Shown: piece by piece, positions 44,301 through 51,898 of the stretch
Layout: each line of letters begins with the position of its first letter
How positions within the stretch are numbered: position 1 is the first letter of the stretch
Assembly: GCF_003688725.1 (NCBI RefSeq)
Contig: NZ_REFP01000011.1
Location: forward strand, 1 to 64,000
Direction of reading: 5' to 3'
Length of the DNA stretch: 64,000 nucleotides
Source: Thermoactinomyces vulgaris
Lineage (GTDB): Bacteria; Bacillota; Bacilli; Thermoactinomycetales; Thermoactinomycetaceae
Notes under the pieces: model-generated
The model's database searches: none
Seen by the model: only the letters and a program-made list of their open reading frames with translations
What the model was told of the DNA's origin: nothing
Program-made: the position numbers and the translations under genes

Positions 44301-47300
44301 AGTCGGGATTCATGACAACTTCTTTGACCTGGGGGGACACTCCCTGAAAGCGATGATGCTTTCTTCGCGGGTGAGCAAGGAATTGAATGCAGACTTGCCG
44401 CTAAGAGAGATTTTTGCCCGGCCGACGGTGCAGCAACAAGCGGCCTTTTTGCAGAATAAGGGCAAAAAAGAATACACCGGGATTGCCCCGGCACCGGAGA
44501 TGAAGGATTATCCGGTGACTTCCGCGCAGAAGCGCTTATATATGGTCAGCCAACTGGAAGGAAGCGGCACCAGTTACAATATGCCTTATGTATTCCGGAT
44601 TCACGGCGATTTGTCCGTTCCCGGTTTAAAGAGCGTCTTGCAATCTTTGGTGGACCGGCATGAATCGTTGAGAACGTCTTTCCACATGATTAACGGGGAA
44701 TTAAGGCAGAAAATTCATCCCGATGCCCGATTGGTCGTCGAGCAGTACCAAGCCGGCGGGAAACGGCAAGAAAAACGTGTCATTCAAGAATTTATCCGCC
44801 CGTTTGATTTGCAAAAGGCGCCGTTGATGCGTGCCGGGGTGTTGGAACGTACGGACACCCGCGAGAAGTATCTGTTATTGGATTTTCATCATATCGTGGC
44901 TGATGGTGTTTCGATCCGGCAATGGTTTTCCGATTTTTCGCGGCGGATGCAAGGTGAAGAGTTGCCTTCGCTTCCATTGCAATACAAGGATTATGCTTAT
45001 TGGCAACAACATGAGAAACAAAAAGACCGTTGGAAAAAACATGAGGAGTACTGGTTGAATGAACTTTCCGGCGAGTTGCCCGTTTTGCAATTGCCGACCG
45101 ACTTTCCGCGCCCGAAAGTTCAGCGTTTTGACGGGGATCAGCTTCCTTTTGAAATGGATGCGGGATTGTCGGATCAATTAAGGCAGCTGGCCGATGAGCA
45201 GAATGCAACGATGTATATGGTGTTGTTTGCCGCTTATCATGTCCTGCTCTCCAAGTACGCGGGGCAAGAGGATTTGATTGTCGGGTCCCCCATCGCCGGA
45301 AGGCCGCATGCGGACCTGGAGACCATGGTGGGCATGTTTGCCAACACGCTGGCGGTCCGAACCCGGCCGACACCGGATGTATCGTTTGCCCGGTTTCTCG
45401 CGCAATTGAAAGAACAAATCCTGGAGATGGCAGAGCATCAGGATTATCCCTTTGAAGAACTGGTGGAAAAATTGGGGGCAGAACGGGATTTAAGCCGGAA
45501 TCCTCTTTTTGACACCATGTTTTCTTTGCAAAAGAATGAATTGCCGGCCCTTCAGTTCCGGGATTTTTCGCTGGAACTGGTTGAATGGGATTGGAAAAAA
45601 TCCAAGTTTGATATGAGCTGGATCCTGATTGAAGATGAGAAAATCAAAGGGATCGTGGAATTTGCCACGCATCTGTTCAAGCCGGAAACGGTAAAAAGAA
45701 TGGTTCGCCATTATCTTCATATTTTGAAGCAAATCACGGAGAATCCGGACCTTCGCCTGTCTGACATCAAATTGATCACGCCGGATGAAGAGCATCAGGT
45801 GTTAAACAATTTCAATGCGTATCGTCTGGAGTATCCGCGGGGAAGAACGATTCCGTCCTGGTTTGAAGAACGGGTGGAAAAGCAACCGGACCGGGTGGCG
45901 GTGGTTTGCGGCGAAGAACGATGGACTTATGAAGAGTTAAACCGGCAGGCCAACCGCCTGGCCCATGCACTGAGGAAGAAAGGGATCGGCCGCGAGCAAC
46001 TGGTCGGCATCCTGATGTCCCCGTCCAAAGAGATGATGGCGGCGGTTCTCGGTGTCTTGAAAGCAGGGGCGGCGTACGTTCCGATTGATCCGCAATATCC
46101 GGCGGACCGGATCCAATATATGTTGAAAGACAGCGGGGCTTCCCTGCTTCTTACGGATCGTCCGGCCGTTCCCGGCAGTTCCGGCGTGGAAGTTTGGGAT
46201 ATGAAAACCAAAGATTTCCGGGGCGAATCCGATGACAACCCCGCACCGGTGAACAAAGAACGGGATTTGGCCTACGTGATCTATACGTCCGGTTCCACCG
46301 GAAAACCCAAAGGCGTGATGGTGGAACACGCCTCCCTGATCAATTTGTGCGAGTGGCATATCCGTGAATTTCAGGTGACACCGGAAGATAAGAGCATCAA
46401 ATACGCAGGGGTCGGATTTGATGCCTCGGTATGGGAGATTTTCCCGACTTGGATGGCGGGAGCGTCGCTTCACATCATTGAAGAGGCCATGCGTTATGAT
46501 CTGGAGGCACTGAACCGGTACATGGAGGAACAAGGGATCACGGTTGCTTTTCTGCCGACGCCGGTGGCGGAGCAATTTATGCAGCTGGAAAACCGCAGCC
46601 TGAGAGTGTTGCTGACCGGAGGGGACCGGTTGGGCCGGGTGTTGCCGCAGAACTACACGGTGGTCAACAATTACGGTCCGACGGAGAACACGGTGGTGAC
46701 GACGAGCACCCCGGTGCGTCCGGATGAACCCGTCACGATTGGAAAACCGGTGGCCAATAACCAAGTGTATGTGTTGAATGAACATCAGCAATTGCAGCCA
46801 ATCGGCGTGCCGGGCGAGCTGTGCGTCAGCGGGGAAAGTCTGGCCCGGGGATATTTGAACCGGCCGGAGCTGACGGCGGAGAAGTTTGTGCCCAACCCTT
46901 ATGTGCCGGGGCAAAAGATGTACCGGACCGGAGACCTGGTGCGGTGGCTGCCGGACGGGCGCTTGGAGTTTCTGGGGCGGATGGATGAACAGGTGAAAAT
47001 CCGCGGTTACCGCATTGAGCCCGGGGAAGTGGCCGACAAGTTGTTAAGTTACCCGACCGTGAAAGAAGCCGTGGTGGTGGCGCAAACCGACGAACAAAAT
47101 CAGTTGCATTTGTGTGCATATTTCACGGCATCGGAGTCCTGTTCCATTCCTGCATTGCGGCAGTACCTGGGGAAAGAATTGCCTGATTACATGATTCCGG
47201 CTTACTTCATGCAGATGGAGCAACTGCCGTTGAATGCCAACGGTAAAGTGGACAAAAACATGCTTCCCAAACCCAAACAGATGCAAACCGGCGTGGAATA

Positions 47301-48870
47301 TGCGGCGCCCCGCAATGAAAAGGAACGCATCCTGGCGGAGCTGTGGCAGGAAATTTTGCATCTGGACCGGGTGGGGATCCATGATCAGTTTTTTGAGCTT
47401 GGTGGCGATTCCATCAAAGCGATGCAAATTGCTTCCCGCTTGAAACCGTACCGGCTGAAAATGAGATTGAAAGATTTGTTCCAACATCCGACCATTGAAG
47501 AATTGGCACCGCATGTTTTCCCCATCGATGAAGACCGGGAAGATGAAGTGGTGACGGGGGAAGTTGCGCTGACCCCGATTCAGCGTTGGATGTTTGAGCA
47601 GACGGATTATCCGGATCAATGGAACATGGCCATTGTCCTGTACCGGAAACAAGGATGGGATGCCGACGTGTTAAAACCGGTTTTCCATGCATTGGTGACC
47701 CATCACGACGCCTTGAGGATGTCGTTTAAGCGGGAAGATCACCAGGTGAAGGCATGGAACCGGGATGTGGAAGGGGAATTTTTCTCCATCCACGAGTTTG
47801 ATGTCAACAGCGAAGACCTTTCGGAAGTGATGAAAAGAGAAGCCAACCGTTTGCATCAATCGCTTCGCATCCATGGCGGGCCGTTGATCCGCCTGGGGAT
47901 TTTCCATACCGGCGAAGGGGATTACTTGCTGATCATTATCCACCATTTGGTGATGGATGCCGTTTCCTGGAGGGTGCTGTCCGAAGATCTCCATACTGCG
48001 TACCGGCAACAATTGGACGGGGAACCCTTGGCTTTGCCGCAAAAAACGACTTCGTTTCAATCATGGAGCCATCAATTGCAAGAGTTTGCGAACAGTCCGG
48101 CGTTGCTTGCTGAAATTCCGTATTGGAAAGCGACCGACCGCCTCCAGGTTCCAAAACTTCCGGTCGATAAAAAAGAAACGTCGGATTATGCCAATCAGCA
48201 TATCGGCATCGTTTGGGGACGCCTCCCGAAAGAGGAAACCGGTGACTTGTTGTCCGGGGCGCATCGCGCTTACCAGACGGAGATGAATGATTTGTTGTTG
48301 TCGGGCTTGGTGATGACCTTGAACAGTTGGACCCATGGCAAGGTGGCGGTCCAATTGGAAGGGCACGGCCGGGAGGAAGTGATTGACGGGGTGGATTTGA
48401 CCCGGACCGTCGGATGGTTTACATCCATGTATCCGGTCGTGTTTGAACAAGATTCCAAAAATCCGGCCGAAGTCATTCCGTATGTGAAAGAAGTCTTGCG
48501 GCGGGTTCCCAATAAAGGAATCGGATACGGGATTCTCAAATATTTAACCCGTCCCGAAAACAAACAAGATCTTTCGTTCCGGCTCAAACCTGAGATCAAC
48601 TTCAACTATCAAGGGGAGTTTGTCCGGGATGTGGAGAAGGAGGACATCCAAATCGTGTCCCTGCCGGTGGGAGAAGGGGTTCATCCCCTGGCTCAGTGGC
48701 CGTATAAACTGGATTTCAGTTTGTTTGTTGAAAACGGGGAACTGGTCACGCTGATTCGCTACCACCAAACGCTGTATCATCGGGAGACGATTGAACAACT
48801 GAAAAACCTCTATCTCCATCATCTGAAAAGAATTGTGGACTTTTGCCGGGAAGAAGTCTTGGTGAAATAA
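41347..48870 (+). CDS. Nonribosomal peptide synthetase, two modules (C-A-T, C-A-T-E), no release domain
   Basis: 2507 aa. N-terminal COM-like acceptor ('KKQVDIYSLSPMQEAMLFH', residues 3-21) leads into a DCL condensation domain (His141/His142/Asp146), fitting the D-residue delivered by the first synthetase. Then A4 ('YTSGSTGKPKG' near 610), T4 (Ser999 in LGGHS), LCL condensation domain (His1181/His1182/Asp1186), A5 ('YTSGSTG' near 1646), T5 (Ser2022), and epimerase E3 (His2199/His2200/Asp2204, but Ala2205 where Gly is usual). Codes: A4 D-G-F-F-V-G-G-V-F-K (branched aliphatic, Val or Ile), A5 D-A-W-F-L-G-N-V-V-K (Leu). Predicted Val/Ile - D-Leu. The protein ends right after E3: no thioesterase, reductase, terminal C or COM donor. 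ATG 41347 is chosen because GGAGGAG is 7-8 nt upstream; a longer frame from 41320 overlaps it. No third NRPS gene follows. Confidence 0.96.
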   Translation: MDKKQVDIYSLSPMQEAMLFHSLYDQGNSYFKQLLIQVEGDFDPGLFEKSLNVLIERYDIFRTVFIYKKLKKPRQVVLQEREAKIQYQDFSHLPEDERNQKVEAWIRKDQTKPFDLSKDLLLRVSVLKTGSQQYQIVFSSHHILLDGWCMGIVFEDLFEIYGKLKNHEPVPHKKVTQYRELIRWLEKQDPKETEQYWKQYLAGYEGHAKIPGAKTARGDDYKLEEVRCSLDETLTRQFNQFAREHHLTLNNVFQTIWGLMLQRYNHTDDVVFGSVVSGRNKDIPRIQEIVGLFINTIPVRVKASGDDRFTDLAKQVQQAALASEPYDYASLTDIQKAAQCGDSLVDHIVVFENYVFDSNIFHKYRHQLGFVVTDAKSTFEKTNYDFNVIVVPCEKFTILFQYNGHVYQREDVESCFRHFERIVRQVIGNPDCRLKDIELVSPSEKQQWFAWNQTDADYPRDKTVQEIFEEQAEKSPQQIALKFRGNTMTYKELNEQANQLARVLRKQGVRRGDIVGLMTERSFEMMIGMLAAVKAGGAYMPIDPEYPAGRKEFMLEDAGAPVLMVQPGLKVPAGYKGRVVELAPGEWAGEEKSNPENVNQPDDLLYVMYTSGSTGKPKGILTMHYNVMRTVINNGYIQVHAGDRLLQLSNYCFDGSTFDIYNALLNGATLVLVPKEASKDFAELTKLIREEEITVTFMTTSLFNTVVDLDLDCLKSLRKIVFGGEKASVKHVQKAVQALGGNRLINGYGPTETTVFAATYSIDPSVLATHRVPIGKPLNNTKLYVLDPWGNLQPPGIPGELCVSGDGVAKAYLNRPELNETRFVPDPFHPGQRMYRTGDLVRLLPDGHLEYLERMDNQVKIRGHRIETGEVEKRLFAHPDVLNAVVLADKDQNGHSYLCAYVVLKKDVSPSALREHMTKALPEYMIPDYFVKLDQLPFTPNGKVDLRALPKPAEALENKRDYVAPTNPVEEKLVKVWQVVLDADQVGIHDNFFDLGGHSLKAMMLSSRVSKELNADLPLREIFARPTVQQQAAFLQNKGKKEYTGIAPAPEMKDYPVTSAQKRLYMVSQLEGSGTSYNMPYVFRIHGDLSVPGLKSVLQSLVDRHESLRTSFHMINGELRQKIHPDARLVVEQYQAGGKRQEKRVIQEFIRPFDLQKAPLMRAGVLERTDTREKYLLLDFHHIVADGVSIRQWFSDFSRRMQGEELPSLPLQYKDYAYWQQHEKQKDRWKKHEEYWLNELSGELPVLQLPTDFPRPKVQRFDGDQLPFEMDAGLSDQLRQLADEQNATMYMVLFAAYHVLLSKYAGQEDLIVGSPIAGRPHADLETMVGMFANTLAVRTRPTPDVSFARFLAQLKEQILEMAEHQDYPFEELVEKLGAERDLSRNPLFDTMFSLQKNELPALQFRDFSLELVEWDWKKSKFDMSWILIEDEKIKGIVEFATHLFKPETVKRMVRHYLHILKQITENPDLRLSDIKLITPDEEHQVLNNFNAYRLEYPRGRTIPSWFEERVEKQPDRVAVVCGEERWTYEELNRQANRLAHALRKKGIGREQLVGILMSPSKEMMAAVLGVLKAGAAYVPIDPQYPADRIQYMLKDSGASLLLTDRPAVPGSSGVEVWDMKTKDFRGESDDNPAPVNKERDLAYVIYTSGSTGKPKGVMVEHASLINLCEWHIREFQVTPEDKSIKYAGVGFDASVWEIFPTWMAGASLHIIEEAMRYDLEALNRYMEEQGITVAFLPTPVAEQFMQLENRSLRVLLTGGDRLGRVLPQNYTVVNNYGPTENTVVTTSTPVRPDEPVTIGKPVANNQVYVLNEHQQLQPIGVPGELCVSGESLARGYLNRPELTAEKFVPNPYVPGQKMYRTGDLVRWLPDGRLEFLGRMDEQVKIRGYRIEPGEVADKLLSYPTVKEAVVVAQTDEQNQLHLCAYFTASESCSIPALRQYLGKELPDYMIPAYFMQMEQLPLNANGKVDKNMLPKPKQMQTGVEYAAPRNEKERILAELWQEILHLDRVGIHDQFFELGGDSIKAMQIASRLKPYRLKMRLKDLFQHPTIEELAPHVFPIDEDREDEVVTGEVALTPIQRWMFEQTDYPDQWNMAIVLYRKQGWDADVLKPVFHALVTHHDALRMSFKREDHQVKAWNRDVEGEFFSIHEFDVNSEDLSEVMKREANRLHQSLRIHGGPLIRLGIFHTGEGDYLLIIIHHLVMDAVSWRVLSEDLHTAYRQQLDGEPLALPQKTTSFQSWSHQLQEFANSPALLAEIPYWKATDRLQVPKLPVDKKETSDYANQHIGIVWGRLPKEETGDLLSGAHRAYQTEMNDLLLSGLVMTLNSWTHGKVAVQLEGHGREEVIDGVDLTRTVGWFTSMYPVVFEQDSKNPAEVIPYVKEVLRRVPNKGIGYGILKYLTRPENKQDLSFRLKPEINFNYQGEFVRDVEKEDIQIVSLPVGEGVHPLAQWPYKLDFSLFVENGELVTLIRYHQTLYHRETIEQLKNLYLHHLKRIVDFCREEVLVK

Positions 48871-48871
48871 A

Positions 48872-48913
48872 GACAATACATCCTGTCAGGGTGTCCAGGC
48901 AGGATGTATTGTC
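48872..48913. terminator. Terminator between the second NRPS and the lipoprotein gene
   Basis: 14-bp perfect stem GACAATACATCCTG (48872-48885) / CAGGATGTATTGTC (48900-48913). It begins 2 nt after the NRPS stop and ends 2 nt before the minus-strand stop of the lipoprotein gene. T-runs are weak on both sides. Confidence 0.75.
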
Positions 48914-48915
48914 AT

Positions 48916-49410
48916 TTACAGAGCCGGAGTTGGCGTCGGTTCGGCAAAATCGTTGCCATATTTTTGGTCGATAAATTCGCGGATTTTTTGATCAGACGTT
49001 CCGGATTTTTTCATTTGTATGGATTCTTTGGCAATCTCCAGACAAACCCCGCAAGTGGTGGCATGGGAATCCCATGTGATTTGGTCTTTGGATTGTTGGT
49101 GGATAAAGCAATCAAGATTATTGCGATGCCCCACACTTTGTCCGCATCCGCAGAAACACGGGATCCGGGCCAGCAAATCACGGTGTTTGGAGACTTCTTG
49201 ATAAGTTTGAGCCACCTCCGCGGGATGATCCCGCAAAAAAGAGGGTAATTCATGGGGCGCGGTGGTCTCCCGGACATCTCCCGTTACATGGGAGGATTCA
49301 CCGGGACCGGCCTCCTGATGCGGATCCGGCTGGCAACCGGCTGTAAATGACAAGCCAAACAGAAACAGAAAGACGGAAAAAAATCGAATCGTTTTTTGAT
49401 GCATGATCAT
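48916..49410 (-). CDS. PCYCGC-motif lipoprotein
   Basis: About 164 aa. Signal peptide with a lipobox ending 'TAGC' (Cys26), so probably anchored outside the membrane. Signature 'IPCFCGCGQSVGHRNNLDCF' near residues 84-103, a variant of PCYCGC, then 'TCGVC' near 120. Six clustered cysteines suggest metal or cofactor binding; the family's function is not known to me. Start is uncertain: ATG 49410 or ATG 49404, both behind a run of eight G's. Found in many Bacillales and likely host-derived, not linked to the NRPS. Confidence 0.85.
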   Translation of the reverse strand: MIMHQKTIRFFSVFLFLFGLSFTAGCQPDPHQEAGPGESSHVTGDVRETTAPHELPSFLRDHPAEVAQTYQEVSKHRDLLARIPCFCGCGQSVGHRNNLDCFIHQQSKDQITWDSHATTCGVCLEIAKESIQMKKSGTSDQKIREFIDQKYGNDFAEPTPTPAL

Positions 49411-49498
49411 ATGCCCCCCCCTTTTTCCCCACTCATCATAGCAGAAAAAAATGATTTGGTGTGGAGAAGGGGAAATCCGTTTCAAAAAGATAAAAAAA

Positions 49499-49518
49499 GA
49501 GACCGTGTAAACGGTCTC
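49499..49518 (-). terminator. Leftward terminator with no gene in front of it
   Basis: GAGACCGT (49499-49506) / ACGGTCTC (49511-49518), loop GTAA, with A's on the left (49492-49498) that give a T-run on the minus strand. No minus-strand gene lies to its right, so it may block antisense transcription or be left from a lost gene. Confidence 0.65.
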
Positions 49519-49554
49519 ATAGATCCGGGGAACAAAATGATAAAACCACTTGAT

Positions 49555-49589
49555 TGAGATAGCTTGCGTAAGCCAGAGTGGCTATCTCA
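49555..49589 (+). other. Hairpin in the dhaK upstream region
   Basis: TGAGATAGC (49555-49563) / GCTATCTCA (49581-49589) with a nested CTT/AAG or GCC/GGC in the loop, followed by A+T-rich DNA. It matches no riboswitch I recognise. The rest of 49411-49793 has no gene apart from this, the preceding hairpin and a promoter. Confidence 0.45.
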
Positions 49590-49672
49590 TTTATTATTAT
49601 AAAGCAATTTGTGAGTTTTTGTTAAGGAAATAAAAGGGAGAAAAAACTTTATTTGGGTGACTTATTCCGTTT

Positions 49673-49701
49673 TTTAAGTGTTTTATTTTTTTAGATATAA
49701 T
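49673..49701 (+). promoter_or_regulatory. Candidate promoter of dhaKLM
   Basis: Perfect TATAAT (49696-49701), weak TTTAAG (49673-49678) at 17 bp; about 93 nt before dhaK, in A+T-rich DNA. Confidence 0.5.
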
Positions 49702-49793
49702 GAAGTGTGAAAAACCATTCTTTACCCGATGGATTATCTGAATGATCCGGCTTGAAAAAGTGGCGATTTTTGCAAAAGGGAGATGAGAGAAAG

Positions 49794-50795
49794 TTGAAAA
49801 AATTGATCAATCATCCTGATGAGGTAGTGGATGAAATGTTGGAGGGCATGGTGGCCGCGTATCCAAAGAGATTGTCCAGGATTCCGGATTATTCCGTCAT
49901 CGTCCGCAATGAAGCGCCTGTTCAAGGAAAAGTGGGGTTGGTCAGCGGCGGCGGTTCCGGGCATGAACCGGCTCATGCCGGGTATGTGGGAAAAGGCATG
50001 CTGGATGCCGCCGTGCTTGGCGAGGTGTTTACCTCCCCCGCGCCCGATCAGATCTTAAGAGCGATCCAGGCAGCCGACGGAGGCAAGGGTGTCTTGTTGA
50101 TCATCAAAAATTATGCCGGGGACGTCATGAATTTTGAGATGGCGGCAGATATGGCGATAATGGGAGGAATCCCCGTGAAATGCGTGGTGGTCAACGATGA
50201 TGTGGCCGTTGATGATCCGTCCCGGAGAAGGGGAATTGCCGGAACGGTTTTCGTCCATAAAATTGCCGGAGCTTGGGCCGAAGCGGGGGCGGGTTTGGAG
50301 GAGGTTCACCGGATTGCGGAAAAAACCGTGCGAAATATGCGGAGCATGGGAGTGGCTTTAACCGCCTGCACGGTGCCAGCCGTCGGAAAGCCAGGCTTTG
50401 AGATCCAAGAGGATGAAATGGAAATCGGAATGGGGATTCATGGGGAACCCGGCATCCAAAGAACGGATCACTTGTCCGCAGATGAAACTGCTGGTGTGTT
50501 GTTGGATGCCATTTTTAAGGATTTGCCACTCCAAAAAGGGGACGAGGTTGCGGTCATGTTGAATGGTTTGGGGGCCACGCCGCTGATGGAGTTGTATATT
50601 TTGAACAGGAAAGTATCGGAATATTTACAAGATAAGGGGATCCGTGTGTTCTCCACCAGTGTCGGCGAATACATGACTTCGTTGGAGATGGCCGGTTGTT
50701 CACTCACCCTCTTGAAACTGGATGATGAATTAAAAAAAGGATTGAAAGAACCATCCGACACCGTATCATGGGTTCAAGCCGAAGGAGGAAGATAA
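49794..50795 (+). CDS. dhaK: PTS-dependent dihydroxyacetone kinase, subunit DhaK
   Basis: Binds dihydroxyacetone covalently and receives phosphate from DhaL. 333 aa. '[22 protein letters not shown]' region near residues 46-66, '[11 protein letters not shown]', and 'GIHGEPGI' with His216, the residue expected to hold the substrate. TTG 49794 is chosen because GGGAGATGAG lies about 8 nt upstream; the longer frame from 49752 would run over it. First gene of dhaKLM. Confidence 0.94.
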   Translation: MKKLINHPDEVVDEMLEGMVAAYPKRLSRIPDYSVIVRNEAPVQGKVGLVSGGGSGHEPAHAGYVGKGMLDAAVLGEVFTSPAPDQILRAIQAADGGKGVLLIIKNYAGDVMNFEMAADMAIMGGIPVKCVVVNDDVAVDDPSRRRGIAGTVFVHKIAGAWAEAGAGLEEVHRIAEKTVRNMRSMGVALTACTVPAVGKPGFEIQEDEMEIGMGIHGEPGIQRTDHLSADETAGVLLDAIFKDLPLQKGDEVAVMLNGLGATPLMELYILNRKVSEYLQDKGIRVFSTSVGEYMTSLEMAGCSLTLLKLDDELKKGLKEPSDTVSWVQAEGGR

Positions 50796-50796
50796 G

Positions 50797-51429
50797 ATGG
50801 AATGGACGGTTTTGCAGGTGAAGCATTGGTTATCGGATTTAAGCCGGATCATGCAAGAAAAAAAGGAAGAGCTTTCCCGGTATGATCAGGCGATTGGAGA
50901 CGGGGATCACGGTGTGAATATGGCTCGCGGCTTTAAGGAAGTGGAGAAGGTCCTGGCGCAAGAACATGATCCTCACGATATCGGGTGGTGGTTCCAAACG
51001 GTTTCCCGGATTCTGTTAAGCAAAGTGGGCGGGGCATCCGGCCCGTTGTACGGCACTGTTTTTCTGAAAATGGCTTCGGTTTGCAAAGGAAAAAGCGTGT
51101 TGACGCATGAAGAATGGGTAACGGCTTTTTCCGAGGCTCGTCAGGGATTAAAAATGAGAGGAAAAGCGGAGCCCGGCGACAAGACCATGTTGGATGTCTG
51201 GGAACCCGTTGTCCGGTACATGGAACAGGCGAAAGAGCAAATCTCCTGGCAAATGGTCAAAGACATTGCCGAACAATCCATGATCGACACCCGGGCGATG
51301 GTGGCAAAGAAAGGGCGTGCTTCTTACCTTGGGGAACGCTCGAGAGGTCACTTGGATCCGGGGGCGGTGTCTTCTTATTACTTCTTTTGGACATGGGCAG
51401 AACAACCTTGGAAGGGGGACGGACAATGA
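50797..51429 (+). CDS. dhaL: Dihydroxyacetone kinase, ADP-binding subunit DhaL
   Basis: Holds ADP/ATP as a cofactor that is rephosphorylated by DhaM. 210 aa. 'AIGDGDHGVNM' (metal Asp residues, about 32-42), 'KVGGASGPLYG', 'PGDKTMLDVW', and 'GRASYLGERSRGHLDPGA'. Starts 1 nt after dhaK; its stop overlaps dhaM (ATGA). Confidence 0.95.
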   Translation: MEWTVLQVKHWLSDLSRIMQEKKEELSRYDQAIGDGDHGVNMARGFKEVEKVLAQEHDPHDIGWWFQTVSRILLSKVGGASGPLYGTVFLKMASVCKGKSVLTHEEWVTAFSEARQGLKMRGKAEPGDKTMLDVWEPVVRYMEQAKEQISWQMVKDIAEQSMIDTRAMVAKKGRASYLGERSRGHLDPGAVSSYYFFWTWAEQPWKGDGQ

Positions 51430-51812
51430 GCTGTGTCGGATTGGTGCTGGTCTCGCACAGTGAAAAGCTTGTTGAAGGATTGGCGGAATTTCTCTCGCAA
51501 ATACAAAAAGGCGTACCGGTCGCCATTGCCGGCGGAACGGATGATGGAGAGCTGGGAACCAGCCCGTTTAAGATCAAAGAAGCCATCGAACGCGTTTATT
51601 CAGATTGCGGCGTTTTGGTTTTATTTGATATCGGAAGTGCGGCTATGTCCGTCGAAATGGCCATCGAGATGTTGGGGGACGAAAAGAAGATACGCGTGGC
51701 GGACGCGCCGTTGGTGGAAGGTGCCTATGCCGCCGCCGTGGAAGCTTCGGTCCGAAGCGATTTGGATAAAGTGGCGGCATCGGCGCAAAAAGCAAGAAAT
51801 TGGCGCAAATAG
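51426..51812 (+). CDS. dhaM: PTS-dependent dihydroxyacetone kinase phosphotransferase subunit DhaM
   Basis: 128 aa, single EIIA-mannose-type domain: 'GLVLVSHSEKLVEG' with phospho-acceptor His11, 'AGGTDDGELGTS', and 'VLVLFDIGSAAMSVEMA'. Only the EIIA-like part is present, as in Gram-positive DhaM, so phosphate must come from HPr. The three Dha proteins together make dihydroxyacetone phosphate from dihydroxyacetone using PEP. The call of this subunit decides PTS-type over ATP-type. Start overlaps dhaL stop. Confidence 0.94.
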   Translation: MSCVGLVLVSHSEKLVEGLAEFLSQIQKGVPVAIAGGTDDGELGTSPFKIKEAIERVYSDCGVLVLFDIGSAAMSVEMAIEMLGDEKKIRVADAPLVEGAYAAAVEASVRSDLDKVAASAQKARNWRK

Positions 51813-51898
51813 GAACATAAAATTCTCCCGGGTTCCTCACAATAAAAAAAGAGAGATGCGCATACTAACTCGTAGTCCATACAAAAGGAGTGAACCCG

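Noticed and set aside
26348-51898. Mobile element genes at the edges of the accessory block
   Set aside because: No transposase, integrase or recombinase frame and no terminal inverted repeats were recognised.
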